DNA of 64,000 nucleotides from Beijerinckiaceae bacterium. Its GTDB lineage: Bacteria; Pseudomonadota; Alphaproteobacteria; Rhizobiales; Beijerinckiaceae. The notes below the pieces were generated by a model. It was not told where the DNA came from. It ran no database searches and saw nothing but the letters and a program-made list of their open reading frames with translations. The stretch's first letter is position 1. Every line of letters starts with the position of its first letter. The stretch lies in the NCBI GenBank assembly GCA_019745195.1, contig JAIETL010000027.1, positions 62,001 to 126,000 of the forward strand. Direction: 5' to 3'. A program made the translations under genes and the position numbers. Shown here one piece after another: positions 46,846 to 56,739 of the stretch.

Positions 46846-48015
46846 ATGGCTGCCGTCGCGCGCCTGATCCTGCAGGATTTCCGCTCCTACGAGGCCCTCG
46901 ATCTCTCGATCGGGGGCCAAATCATTGCGCTTGTCGGCGAAAACGGCGCGGGCAAGACCAATCTGCTGGAGGCGCTGTCGCTGTTTGCGCCGGGCCGGGG
47001 CCTGCGCCGGGCGGAGCTGCCGGCGATGGCGCGCCAGAGCGGGCCGGGCTCCTTCGCGGTCTCCATCGCGCTCGCCGATGACGGTCCCAGACTGGGAGCG
47101 GGCCTGGGACCAGCCGATGCGGACGGAAAGCGCTCGCGGCTGGCCCGCATCGACGGCGCGTCGGTCGGCTCGGCGCTGGCCTTCAGCGAGCATCTGCGGC
47201 TGGTCTGGCTGACTCCCGATCTCGACGGGCTGTTCCGGGGCGCGGCAGGCGACCGCCGCCGCTTCCTCGACCGGCTGGTGCTCGCGGTCGATCCCGCCCA
47301 CGCGGCCCGCTCGAACGCGCTCGATCGGGCCTTGCGCTCGCGCAACCGCATTCTGGAAGAGACGCCGCACGAGGCGCATTGGCTCGACGGGGTCGAGCGC
47401 GAGATCGCCGAACTCGGCGTCGCGGTCGCCGCCGCGCGCGCCGAGACGGTGGCGCGGCTCTCGGCGATCATCACTGAGAATGCCGATGCCGCCTCGCCCT
47501 TTCCCGACGCCTCGCTGCTGCTGGCGGGCGAGATCGACACGCTGGTGCAAAGCCGCCCGGCGCTCGACGCCGAGGATGCCTATCGCGCGCTGCTGCGCCA
47601 GGGCCGCAACCGCGATCGCGCAGCCGGGCGCACGCTCGTCGGGCCGCAGGCGTCGGACCTCATCGTGCGCCACGCCCAGAAGGACATACCCGCCGAACTC
47701 GGCTCGACCGGCGAGCAGAAGGCGCTGCTGATCGGGCTCGTGCTCGCCCATGCCCGCCTTGTGGCGGCGATGACGGGCATTGCGCCGCTGGTGCTGCTCG
47801 ACGAGATCGCAGCCCATCTCGATCCGCGCCGACGCGCGGCGCTTTATGACGGGCTGACGCGGCTGGGCTGCCAGACCTGGCTGACCGGGGCCGATCCCGC
47901 GCTGTTCGCCGATCTGCCCGCTGGCGCGCAGCGGCTCAACGTCACGACAGGGGCGGTCGGCGCGCAGCACGGAGCCGCTCTGCCGAAAACGCAGGCAGAC
48001 GCAGAGGATGGTTAA
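46846..48015 (+). CDS. recF: DNA replication and repair protein RecF
   Basis: RecF is an SMC-like ATPase that helps load RecA at single-strand gaps. The 389-residue protein has LQDFRSYEALDL, a Walker A GENGAGKTNLLEALS, the RecF motif GDRRRFLDRLVLAVDP, a signature STGEQKALLIGLVLAHA and Walker B LVLLDEIAAHLDP. It begins 14 bp after dnaN, so the two are cotranscribed. Confidence 0.95.
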   Translation: MAAVARLILQDFRSYEALDLSIGGQIIALVGENGAGKTNLLEALSLFAPGRGLRRAELPAMARQSGPGSFAVSIALADDGPRLGAGLGPADADGKRSRLARIDGASVGSALAFSEHLRLVWLTPDLDGLFRGAAGDRRRFLDRLVLAVDPAHAARSNALDRALRSRNRILEETPHEAHWLDGVEREIAELGVAVAAARAETVARLSAIITENADAASPFPDASLLLAGEIDTLVQSRPALDAEDAYRALLRQGRNRDRAAGRTLVGPQASDLIVRHAQKDIPAELGSTGEQKALLIGLVLAHARLVAAMTGIAPLVLLDEIAAHLDPRRRAALYDGLTRLGCQTWLTGADPALFADLPAGAQRLNVTTGAVGAQHGAALPKTQADAEDG

Positions 48016-48039
48016 CCATTCTCGACGAAACTGCGGCGC

Positions 48040-49365
48040 ATGGAACCGGTCCTGCCTTCCCTGTCTTCCGCCGAGCGCGCCATCGCCGCTCGACTGCTGG
48101 CGCTGCTGGAGCCCCATTTCGCGCCCGCGCCGCGCGCCCGCTATCAGGCGCGCCATGGCCAGAGCTGGCATCAGCGAAGCGCTGAGACCTATGCCGACGA
48201 GGCGCTGAAATACGCCAAGCTCTTCCGGCTCGAACTCGACGACGACTATCTCGCGATCAAGACGCGCATCGCGGCGCGCGCCAATGGCCGGCGGATCAGC
48301 CTCGCCGAATATCCGCAGTTCTTCATGGATGATTTCGGGCAGTTCTCGGCGCTCGTCGTCAAAGGCTGGAAGCGGCGCTGGGGCCCGCTCGACGACGCGC
48401 TGCGCATCTTCTCGATGCTCATGCTCACCGACATCTCGGTCTCGCTGTCCTCCTATGACCGGGCGATCGAGACCGGGATCGGCGAGCGATTGAGCGCGTT
48501 GGAAGGCTCGTTCCGAAACGGCATCGCCGAGCGCATCTCGGCGATCGAGAGCGGCATGAGCGAGGTCGCGGGCTTCTCCGGCCGGCTCGCCGGCAAGGCC
48601 GGCGCGACGCTGCAGGCGGTGGCCGGCACCAAGGCGCGGCCAGAGCAGGTCTCGGCCTCCGTCGCCGAGATCGTCCGGGCGACGCGCGATTTCGGCGCAT
48701 CGAGCGCGAGGATCATGCAGGAGACCGCGACATCGCGGCTGGCGACCGACGAGGCCAGCACCGAATGCCACGGCATCGCCGAAAACGTCATCGCGTTGCG
48801 GCAGGCCAATGAGCGCATCGGCAGCGTCGTCGAACTGATCCGCAACCTCGCCTCGCAGACCAATCTGCTGGCGCTCAACGCCACGATCGAGGCCGCACGC
48901 GCCGGCGAGGCAGGCCGGGGTTTCGCCGTCGTCGCAGGCGAGGTGAAATCGCTCGCCAACGCCACCAACAGCGCGACCGAGGCGATCCGCCAAGGCGTCG
49001 AGCAGGTCGTCGATGCCGGCGCCGCCATCGAGCAGGCGGTCAAGGAGCTGAACCTGACCATGCAGAGCATGCAGGCGAGCACGCGTGTCGTCGCGGAGTC
49101 GGTCGCCGATCAGGCGGCCCGTATCGAGGCCATCGCCGGCCAGGCGGAGGCGTCATCCTCGGGCGTCGACGCCATCGCCCACCATGCCGCCCTCGTCGAA
49201 GGGCTGGCCGGCGAGGCCGCCGCGCTCGCGCGTCAGATGGACGAGCGCGTCAGGGCGACGACCAGCCTTTCGGCCGAACTCGAACGCTCGATCGGCGACT
49301 TCCTCGGCGAGGTGGCGCAGGCCCGCGCCGAGCGCCAGCGGGCGACGCTGATCCGCACCGGCTGA
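48040..49365 (+). CDS. Soluble methyl-accepting chemotaxis-type protein
   Basis: This 441-residue protein has no membrane segment or signal peptide. The C-terminal half is an MCP signalling coiled coil with the hairpin tip [34 protein letters not shown], which contacts CheA/CheW. The N-terminal ~150 residues are alpha-helical ([46 protein letters not shown]). They have the layout of globin-coupled sensors, but the proximal haem His is not evident, so a protoglobin assignment is only a suggestion. It follows recF by 24 bp. Confidence 0.85.
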   Translation: MEPVLPSLSSAERAIAARLLALLEPHFAPAPRARYQARHGQSWHQRSAETYADEALKYAKLFRLELDDDYLAIKTRIAARANGRRISLAEYPQFFMDDFGQFSALVVKGWKRRWGPLDDALRIFSMLMLTDISVSLSSYDRAIETGIGERLSALEGSFRNGIAERISAIESGMSEVAGFSGRLAGKAGATLQAVAGTKARPEQVSASVAEIVRATRDFGASSARIMQETATSRLATDEASTECHGIAENVIALRQANERIGSVVELIRNLASQTNLLALNATIEAARAGEAGRGFAVVAGEVKSLANATNSATEAIRQGVEQVVDAGAAIEQAVKELNLTMQSMQASTRVVAESVADQAARIEAIAGQAEASSSGVDAIAHHAALVEGLAGEAAALARQMDERVRATTSLSAELERSIGDFLGEVAQARAERQRATLIRTG

Positions 49366-49389
49366 GGCGGCTGCCTCAGTCTGCTTCGG

Positions 49390-50562
49390 TCAATAGGACC
49401 GCGGCAGGCCGAGATCGTGCTGGGCGACATAGTTCAGGATCATCTCCTCCGAGACCGGCGCGACCCGAAACAGCCGCGCATCGCGCCAGAGCCGCTCGAC
49501 ATGGTATTCTTTCGAATAGCCCATGCCGCCGAGCGTCTGGATGGCGCGGTCGGTGGCGAGCCCCGCCGCATGACCCGCGAGATATTTCGCCATATTGGCC
49601 TCCGAGCCATAGGGCTTGCCCTGGTCGTAGAGCGCTGCGGCCTTCTGGTTCATCAGCCTTGCGCATTCGAGCTGGATCTGCGCCTCGGCCAGCGGGAACT
49701 GGATGCCCTGATAGGAGCCGATCGGCGCATTGTTGAAGATTTTACGCTCGCGGGCGTAGTCGACGGCGAGCCTGATCGCGAGTTCGGCTGTCGCGACGAG
49801 GCCGGACGTCGTGACGATGCGCTCGGTGTTGAGCACGTCGAGCAGTTCGCGAAAGCCGCCATCGAGCGTGCCGACGAGTTCGTGCCCCTCGACACGGACT
49901 TCTTCCAGGAACACCGAACTGGAGGGCAGCGTGTTGGTGCCGACCTTCTCGATCGCCCGATGCGTCAGCCCCTCACGGTCGACATCGATCAGGAACAGGC
50001 TGATGCCGTCGGTCTTGCGCTTCACCTCGTCGAGCTTGCGCGTGCGCGCCACGATCAGGATCTTGGTCGCCTGCGGCACGGCGGTGATCCAGATCTTCTG
50101 GCCGTTCAGCCGCCAGCCATTGCCGTCGGCGCGCGCGAATGTCTTCAGAGCCAGCGTGTTGGTGCCGGCGTCGGGTTCGGTCAGCGCCATGGCGAAGGTC
50201 GCCTTGCCTGCGACCAGCGCCGGCAGCAGCTCCCGCTTCATCGCCTCGGTCCCGAAATGGCTGATGGTGACGCCGCCGAACACGGGATTGCACATGAACA
50301 TCTGGCTCAGCGTCGAGCCGCCGCCCGTGGCGCACAAAGCCTCGATCGCGAGCGCGACCTCGGCCATGCCGAGACCGGCCCCGCCGTACTCCTCAGGGAT
50401 CGCGATGCCGGCCAGCCCGGCGTCGCAGATCGCCTGCCAGATCGCGGCCGGATACTCCTTCTTTGCGTCGAGATCGCGCCAATAGTCGAGGCCGAATTTT
50501 TCGCCGACGCGCCTCGCGGTGTCGGCCAGCATCACCTGCTCGTCGCTGCGGTCGAAATTCAT
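49390..50562 (-). CDS. Acyl-CoA dehydrogenase
   Basis: This 390-residue flavoenzyme should introduce a C2-C3 double bond into an acyl-CoA, passing electrons to ETF. Family motifs are LTEPDAGTNTLALKT, IWITAVPQA, RIVTTSGLVATAELAI and QTLGGMGYSKEYHVERLWRDARLFRVAPVSEEM. The usual YEGTSQ catalytic-Glu segment is replaced by RVAPVSEE, seen in one subgroup of the family, so the base may lie elsewhere. The ATG overlaps the stop of the E2 gene by 4 bp. It ends the operon that starts with E1alpha. Confidence 0.9.
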   Translation of the reverse strand: MNFDRSDEQVMLADTARRVGEKFGLDYWRDLDAKKEYPAAIWQAICDAGLAGIAIPEEYGGAGLGMAEVALAIEALCATGGGSTLSQMFMCNPVFGGVTISHFGTEAMKRELLPALVAGKATFAMALTEPDAGTNTLALKTFARADGNGWRLNGQKIWITAVPQATKILIVARTRKLDEVKRKTDGISLFLIDVDREGLTHRAIEKVGTNTLPSSSVFLEEVRVEGHELVGTLDGGFRELLDVLNTERIVTTSGLVATAELAIRLAVDYARERKIFNNAPIGSYQGIQFPLAEAQIQLECARLMNQKAAALYDQGKPYGSEANMAKYLAGHAAGLATDRAIQTLGGMGYSKEYHVERLWRDARLFRVAPVSEEMILNYVAQHDLGLPRSY

Positions 50563-51770
50563 GGTCCTGTCCTTCTTGCCGCCGGCTCGCGCAAAAGCTG
50601 CAGCGGGTGTTCGAGCGTCCTGACGACAGCGTCGAGGAACTTGGCCGCGCGCACGCCGTCGAGCACGCGATGGTCGCAGGAGAGCACGAGGCCGAGTTCC
50701 TGCCGCAGTTCGGGCCGCGCTTGCGCATCGGGCCTGAACGCCGGCCTGACTGCCGCGACGCCCAGGATCGCCGACTGGCCGGGATTGATGATCGGCACGA
50801 GATGCGACGCGCCGAACATCCCGATATTGGAGACGCTGAGCGCGCCGCCCTCGAAATCCCCGGCGACCAGCCGGCCGGCCCGGGCGCGCTCGATCAGCGC
50901 GGCGCAAGCCGAGGCGACGGCGTCGAGATGGCCCGCGCCGGCATCGCGCAGCACCGGCACGACGAGCCCGCGCGGGCTATCGACCGCGAGCCCGACATCG
51001 CTGCCGCCGAGCGTAACGATCTCGCCCTCGTCCCAGACCGCGTTGAAGTCCGGCTGGGCGATGAGCGCCCGGCCGACGGCGGCCATGACGATGTGGCTGA
51101 GGCTCAGGCGCACTGGCGCATTGGCTGCATTCAGCTCGGCGCGCATCGCCATAAGTTGCGTCACATCCGCCTCGGCCATGACGTAGAAATGCGGGATGGT
51201 CTGCTTGGCCTGCGTCAGCCGGCGCGCGACCACCTGCTCGACCGGCGTCGCCTTGCGGCGATGGCCGCTGGTGGCAGGCGGTGAGGAGGCGGCGGGCGCG
51301 TTGGCCATGGCCGACTGCACGTCGGCGAGCTTGATGCGCCCATGCGGGCCGGAGCCCGTGAGACGCGCAAGGTCCAGCCCATTCTGACGCGCGATCCGGC
51401 GGGCGAGCGGCGTGGCGATGACCCGTCCTCGCGCCGCTGGCGCTGCGGCCGGGGTCGTCCCGGCAGCGGACGCAGGGGCCGAGACCGGTGCGGAGCTTGC
51501 TATTGGCACGGACGCCGCCGCCTCGCCGGCCCATGTCGCCAAAGCCGCACCGACCGGCACGGTTTCGCCCTCCGGGACGAGGATAGCGCCGATGCGGCCG
51601 GGATGCTGCGCCTCGATCTCGGTTGCGATCTTCTCGGTTTCGATCACGAAAAGCACGTCGCCGGCCGCGACCTGATCGCCCGGCCCCACACGCCAGGAGG
51701 CGAGCAGGCCCTCGGTCATGGTCAGACCGAGTTTCGGCATCACGATCGCGCCGGCTGCGGCCATGCTCAT
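50559..51770 (-). CDS. 2-oxo acid dehydrogenase E2 (dihydrolipoamide acyltransferase)
   Basis: E2 transfers the acyl group from E1 to CoA via a lipoyl arm. The 403-residue protein has one N-terminal lipoyl domain (lipoyl-Lys47 in IETEKIATEIE), an Ala/Pro linker, a peripheral-subunit-binding domain (ATPLARRIARQNGLDLARLTGSGPHGRI) and a catalytic domain with His367 and Asp371 in SCDHRVLDG. The sequence does not settle whether its substrate is pyruvate, acetoin or a branched-chain 2-oxo acid. ATGA overlaps link it to both neighbours. Confidence 0.92.
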   Translation of the reverse strand: MSMAAAGAIVMPKLGLTMTEGLLASWRVGPGDQVAAGDVLFVIETEKIATEIEAQHPGRIGAILVPEGETVPVGAALATWAGEAAASVPIASSAPVSAPASAAGTTPAAAPAARGRVIATPLARRIARQNGLDLARLTGSGPHGRIKLADVQSAMANAPAASSPPATSGHRRKATPVEQVVARRLTQAKQTIPHFYVMAEADVTQLMAMRAELNAANAPVRLSLSHIVMAAVGRALIAQPDFNAVWDEGEIVTLGGSDVGLAVDSPRGLVVPVLRDAGAGHLDAVASACAALIERARAGRLVAGDFEGGALSVSNIGMFGASHLVPIINPGQSAILGVAAVRPAFRPDAQARPELRQELGLVLSCDHRVLDGVRAAKFLDAVVRTLEHPLQLLREPAARRTGP

Positions 51771-52564
51771 GCGCCCTTGAACTGCGGCTGGCGCTTGTCG
51801 AGGAAGGCGCGGCAGCCCTCATGGGCGTCCTTGGTGTCGAGCACGAGGCCGATCATCGCCTGCTCATGGCGAAGGGAGGCCGGCAGCGGCATGTCGGCCC
51901 CGTCGTTCAGCGTGCGCTTCAGCAGCTTGAGCACCAGCGGCGACTTGGTCGCGATCGTATCCGCCAGCGCCAGCGCCTGCGTCAGCACCTCGGCATCGGG
52001 CACGACGCGGTTGATCAGGCCGAGCCGCTGCGCCTCCTCCGCATCGATGCGGGAGCCGGTGAACATCAGCTCCTTGGCGCGGCAGAGCGGGATCTGACGG
52101 ATCAACCGCTGCGAGCCGCCCGCGCCGGGAAACAGCCCGAGATTGATCTCGGGCAGGCCGAATTTTGCCGATTGCGCGGCGATTCGGATGTCGATGCAGA
52201 GCAGAAGCTCCGTGCCGCCGCCGAGCGCCCAGCCATTGACGGCGGCGATGGTCGGCTTGTCGAGCGTCTCGATGCGCCGGAAGACGCCGTGCAGCCGCTC
52301 GCCCAGTTCGAGGTAGTGCGGCAGGCCTTGCCGGCTGTCGAGATCGGCGATGTCGCCGCCGGCGACGAACGCCCGCTCGCCCGCGCCGGTGAAGACGAGG
52401 ACACGGACGTCCGGGTCGCCGGCGGCTCGCGCCACCGCCTCATCGAGCAAAGCGAGCGTCGCCATGTCGAGCGCGTTCAGCGTCGCCGGCCGGTTGATGG
52501 TGATGAGCGCGACCGCGTTGCGGCGGTCGTAAAGGATGGCGTCGGAAGCGGGCGGCGTTGTCAT
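51767..52564 (-). CDS. Enoyl-CoA hydratase/isomerase family protein
   Basis: The 265-residue crotonase-fold protein has the oxyanion-hole segments FVAGGDIADL and GWALGGGTELLLCIDIRIAA, the catalytic-position Glu in GLPEINLGLFPGAGGSQRL, and the C-terminal HEGCRAFLDKRQPQF. It likely hydrates the enoyl-CoA made by the downstream acyl-CoA dehydrogenase. It is located inside the 2-oxo acid dehydrogenase operon between E1beta and E2, an unusual interleaving. Confidence 0.9.
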   Translation of the reverse strand: MTTPPASDAILYDRRNAVALITINRPATLNALDMATLALLDEAVARAAGDPDVRVLVFTGAGERAFVAGGDIADLDSRQGLPHYLELGERLHGVFRRIETLDKPTIAAVNGWALGGGTELLLCIDIRIAAQSAKFGLPEINLGLFPGAGGSQRLIRQIPLCRAKELMFTGSRIDAEEAQRLGLINRVVPDAEVLTQALALADTIATKSPLVLKLLKRTLNDGADMPLPASLRHEQAMIGLVLDTKDAHEGCRAFLDKRQPQFKGA

Positions 52565-52577
52565 CGGTTTCGTCCTG

Positions 52578-53552
52578 TCAGGCGAGCGTGCGGCGCACGG
52601 CGTCGATCACACGATCGGGCGAGGGCAGATAGGCGTTCTCCAGCCCCTTGGAGAACGGCACCGGCATGAAGGGCGCGCCCACCCGCAGGATCGGCCCGTC
52701 GAGTTCGTCGAAGCCGATATCGGCCATGCGCGCGGCGATCTCGGCCCCGACGCCGAAGGCCTCGACGGCCTCATGCACGATGACGAGGCGGTGGGTCTTC
52801 GCCAGCGAGGCCAGCACCGCCTGCTCGTCCCAAGGCTGGATCGAGCGCAGGTCGAGGATTTCCGCCTCGATGCCTTCGTCCGCCAGCGTGGCAGCAGCGG
52901 TCATGGCCGTGTGGACGGCCGCGCCATAGGCGACGATGGTCACGTCTCGGCCCTCGCGCAGGGTCGCCGCCTTGCCGAGCGGGAGGATCGGCAAGGTGTC
53001 GGGCACCTCGCTCTTCATGGCGTAGAGGCCCTTGTGCTCGACGAAGACCACCGGGTCGGGATCGTCGATCGCCGCGCGGAGCAGACCATAGGCGCTGGCG
53101 GGATCGGACGGGCAGACCACCTTCAGCCCCGGCACATGGGCGAACCACGCCTCGAGGCATTGCGAGTGCTGAGGGCCGGCGCCCAAGCCCCCGCCATGGG
53201 GCGTGCGCAGTACCATCGGCACCGAGCGCTGCCCGCCGAACATGAAGCGCGCCTTGGCGGCCTGGTTGACCAGCGCGTCCATGACGAGTGTGGTGAAGTC
53301 CATGAACATGATCTCGGCGACGGGCCGCAGCCCGCTCAGCGCCGCGCCGACCGCCGCACCCGCCAGCGCGGCTTCCGAGATCGGCGTGTCGAGCACGCGC
53401 TCGGCCCCGAAGCGCTCGCGCAGGCCCCGGCTTGCGCCAAAGGCGCCGCCGGCCTCCGAGACATCCTCGCCGATCAGGATCACCGACGGATCGGCCGCCA
53501 TGGCATCAGTCAGCGCTTGATTGATCGCCTTGAGATAGCGCATCTCGGCCAT
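52578..53552 (-). CDS. 2-oxo acid dehydrogenase E1 component, beta subunit
   Basis: The beta chain completes the thiamine-diphosphate-dependent E1 heterotetramer. The 324-residue protein starts MAEMRYLKAINQALTDAMAAD and has the family features LIGEDVSEAGGAFGAS, DTPISEAALAGAAVGAALSGLRPVAEIMFMDF and RTPHGGGLGAGPQHSQCLEAWFAHVPGL, followed by the C-terminal IVHEAVEAFGVGAEIAA. Its ATG overlaps the E1alpha stop by one base (TGATG). Confidence 0.93.
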   Translation of the reverse strand: MAEMRYLKAINQALTDAMAADPSVILIGEDVSEAGGAFGASRGLRERFGAERVLDTPISEAALAGAAVGAALSGLRPVAEIMFMDFTTLVMDALVNQAAKARFMFGGQRSVPMVLRTPHGGGLGAGPQHSQCLEAWFAHVPGLKVVCPSDPASAYGLLRAAIDDPDPVVFVEHKGLYAMKSEVPDTLPILPLGKAATLREGRDVTIVAYGAAVHTAMTAAATLADEGIEAEILDLRSIQPWDEQAVLASLAKTHRLVIVHEAVEAFGVGAEIAARMADIGFDELDGPILRVGAPFMPVPFSKGLENAYLPSPDRVIDAVRRTLA

Positions 53553-54556
53553 CAGGCGGCTCCCTGCGCCGGCGTGTAGACATCGGCCATGGCGTCGGCG
53601 AAGGCAGGAAAGCCGGCCGCGCGCGCCGCTTCCACCGACACGTCGATCCGCGCCTCGACCTCGTCTGCGATTCCGCCCAGCGCCGCCTCGTCGAAGCCCA
53701 GTTCGGCGAGATGGCCGGCTGCGATCCGCAGCGGATCGCGCGCGCTCAGCGCCGCCAGTTCGTCGGCGTCGCGGTATTTCTGGGCGTCGCCCTCGAAATG
53801 GCCGCGCACCCGTGTGGTCAGGCATTCGAGGATGCGCGGGCCCCCATGGCGGACTTCGGCGACGATGCGGACGGCATGGTCGGCGACCAGCGCGACGTCG
53901 TTGCCGTCGATGCACAGATGCGGGATGCGATAGGCCGCCGCCAGATCCTTCAGCGCGAAGGACAACTGCTTCGAGGTCGGCAGGAACTCGCCCCAGCCAT
54001 TGTTCTCGCAGACGAAGAGCAGCGGCAGCTTCCACAGCGCGGCCATGTTGAGGCACTCGTGCAGCAGCCCCTCGGCCAGAGCTCCGTCGCCGAAGAAGGC
54101 GACCGCGATCGCTCCGGTCTTCCGCGTGCGATGCGCCAGCGCGCTGCCAAGCGCGATCGACAGACCGGCCCCGACGATGCCGTTGGCGCCCAGCATGCCG
54201 ACCGACATGTCGGCGACATGCATGGAACCGCCGCGCCCCTTGCAGAGCCCGGTCTCACGCGCCAGCAGCTCGGCGAAGAAGCCGTCGAGCGAGAGCCCCT
54301 TGGCGATGGCGTGGCCATGGCCGCGATGCGTCGAGGCGATGGTGTCGTCGGGCGTCAGCGCCGCCATGACGCCGACCGAGACCGCCTCCTGCCCGATGCT
54401 GAGGTGGATGAAGCCCGGCACCTCGCCTTCGGAGAACATTTGGCTCAGGCGCTCCTCGCAGCGCCGGATCAGCACGAGCCCGCGATAGAGCTCCAGCAGA
54501 TCGGGCGCGGCGTTGTGGCCCGCGCCTGCCTGTCTATGGGTGGTGGCGTCGCTCAT
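53552..54556 (-). CDS. 2-oxo acid dehydrogenase E1 component, alpha subunit
   Basis: E1alpha binds thiamine diphosphate and decarboxylates the 2-oxo acid. From ATG 54556 it has 334 residues with GFIHLSIGQEAVSVG, THRGHGHAIAKG, GRGGSMHV and the ThDP/Mg motif GDGALAEGLLHECLNMAALWKLPLLFVCENN. The overall pattern is like pyruvate or acetoin dehydrogenase AcoA/PdhA; substrate remains open. A further upstream ATG (54592) is possible but would lie beside the operator-like site. It heads the E1alpha-E1beta-ECH-E2-ACAD operon; no E3 gene is in the window. Confidence 0.92.
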   Translation of the reverse strand: MSDATTHRQAGAGHNAAPDLLELYRGLVLIRRCEERLSQMFSEGEVPGFIHLSIGQEAVSVGVMAALTPDDTIASTHRGHGHAIAKGLSLDGFFAELLARETGLCKGRGGSMHVADMSVGMLGANGIVGAGLSIALGSALAHRTRKTGAIAVAFFGDGALAEGLLHECLNMAALWKLPLLFVCENNGWGEFLPTSKQLSFALKDLAAAYRIPHLCIDGNDVALVADHAVRIVAEVRHGGPRILECLTTRVRGHFEGDAQKYRDADELAALSARDPLRIAAGHLAELGFDEAALGGIADEVEARIDVSVEAARAAGFPAFADAMADVYTPAQGAA

Positions 54557-54597
54557 TCCGGTCCCGGTCCGGCGACCGAATATGGTCACCATATGAT

Positions 54598-54614
54598 TTA
54601 TGACTCACAATTCA
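54598..54614. promoter_or_regulatory. Operator-like site upstream of the E1alpha operon
   Basis: TTATGACTCACAATTCA matches, in inverse orientation, the site at 61742-61758 at 15 of 17 bases. The core is a partial palindrome around TGACTCA. It lies about 40 bp before the chosen E1alpha start and next to a TATGGT-C-ACCATA palindrome at 54581-54593. I infer a binding site for the TetR regulator at the window's end. Confidence 0.65.
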
Positions 54615-54647
54615 GTTTATGTCACGGAGATGCCACGCGCTCTGGCG

Positions 54648-56006
54648 TCACGCCGCCTGCCGGCGCGGTTCGATCGCAGCGAAGAGATCGACGATCTCCT
54701 GGATGCGGCCGTTGGGCAGCGCATCGACCACGCGCTCGATCCGCTCGAACAGCTCGGGCGCGAGCCCCTGCTCGGCTCCGGTGCGGGTGAGCAGTTCGCG
54801 CAGGGTGGCACGGTCGAAGGCGTAGTCTGCGGGCGTCATTCTCTGGGAATGAACATGCTTCACGCCGGAGACCGTCCGCGCCTCGATCACGGCGCTCAGC
54901 ACCGGCACCTCGGGGTCGGTCACGAGTTCCGTCTTCGCCACCAGAGCGTTCACCGCCGCATCGTCATAGGTCGTCATGTGGCGCATGCTGGGCGCGCCAT
55001 GGACCAGCGTGGTCGCGATGCAGAACGGGATGCTCATCAGCGTACCAGAGATCGAGTTGAACGGACCGACGGCATCCATCCCGGCATAGCCGGTCTCATA
55101 GGGGTTCATCCGCACGCGCACGCTGGCAAGCTCCTGCCCCGCCAACGCCTTGCGCAGCACGAGCGCGCCCGTGACCGGGGTCTGGTTGAAGGCGCAGACC
55201 GGATAGGGCTTGAAGGTGACGCGCAGGATCGACCAGTCGCGTCCGAGCCGGGAACTCAGGTCGGCGGGCGGCTCGACGCCTGCGAAGCAGGCGATGAAGC
55301 CCGCCTTGCCCTCAAAGGCGTGCGGCGCGGAGACCGAACCGGCCGCGGCGAGTTCGGCTGCCGCAAGCCCGTTGCGGGCGACGATCCCGACCTGGTAGCG
55401 CCACTCGTCGGTGCCGTCGGCGAAGGGCTGCAGCACGCCGCCGGCGAAGGAGACCGCGTTCGCGAGCGCAGACGCCAGCCGCGTCTCGTCGAGGCCCATC
55501 AGCTTGCCGGCTGCGGCCGCCGCCGCGACGCCGCCATAGACCGCCGAGGAGCGGAAGCCGTTGGGCGTGGTCGCGCCTGCAAACGCGTTTTCCAGCAGGC
55601 CGCCGGTCTCGTAGCCGGCGACCAGCGCCGGGATCAGCCGGGCGAGCGGGTAGCCGCGCGCTTCCGTCATGGCGAGCAGCATGGGGATCAGGATCGTGCC
55701 GAAATGCGCCGCGCCGCAGGTGTCCTCCTGCGCGCGGCCATGAAACAGCGCGCTGTTGGCGAGGCAGGCCGCGCCGATGGTGCTGCGCCGCCCGTCGCCG
55801 AACAGGGTCGCGCCGCCGGGCACCTCGCCGTCGAGCGCCAGCGCCGCCTTGCGGGCGACCGGTGCATAGGGCGTATCGAAGCCGTTCACCGCCATGCCGA
55901 GCGCGTTGACGAGGCAGGCGCGCGCCTTGTCGGCGACCTCGCGCGGCAGGGTTTCCGGTTTCAGGCCCGCAATGAAGCGGGCGATGTCCTGTGTCAGGGT
56001 CGGCAT
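54648..56006 (-). CDS. MmgE/PrpD family protein
   Basis: The 452-residue protein belongs to the MmgE/PrpD fold, which includes 2-methylcitrate dehydratase, cis-aconitate decarboxylase and iminodisuccinate epimerase. Family features are CLVNALGMAVNGFDTPYAPVARKA, ANSALFHGRAQEDTCG (near the usual active-site HxxDxDD-like region), FKPYPVCAFNQTPV and YETGYAGMDAVGPFNSISG. AGGAG lies 6 bases before the ATG at 56006. Substrate is unknown. It follows livF closely and ends the Liv operon. Confidence 0.87.
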   Translation of the reverse strand: MPTLTQDIARFIAGLKPETLPREVADKARACLVNALGMAVNGFDTPYAPVARKAALALDGEVPGGATLFGDGRRSTIGAACLANSALFHGRAQEDTCGAAHFGTILIPMLLAMTEARGYPLARLIPALVAGYETGGLLENAFAGATTPNGFRSSAVYGGVAAAAAAGKLMGLDETRLASALANAVSFAGGVLQPFADGTDEWRYQVGIVARNGLAAAELAAAGSVSAPHAFEGKAGFIACFAGVEPPADLSSRLGRDWSILRVTFKPYPVCAFNQTPVTGALVLRKALAGQELASVRVRMNPYETGYAGMDAVGPFNSISGTLMSIPFCIATTLVHGAPSMRHMTTYDDAAVNALVAKTELVTDPEVPVLSAVIEARTVSGVKHVHSQRMTPADYAFDRATLRELLTRTGAEQGLAPELFERIERVVDALPNGRIQEIVDLFAAIEPRRQAA

Positions 56007-56022
56007 GCCGCTCTCCTGTTGG

Positions 56023-56735
<713 letters not shown>

Positions 56736-56739
<4 letters not shown>

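Noticed and set aside
48040..48500. Globin domain in the soluble chemoreceptor
   Set aside because: The layout is suggestive, but the proximal His expected for haem binding could not be identified by eye, so it was not annotated.
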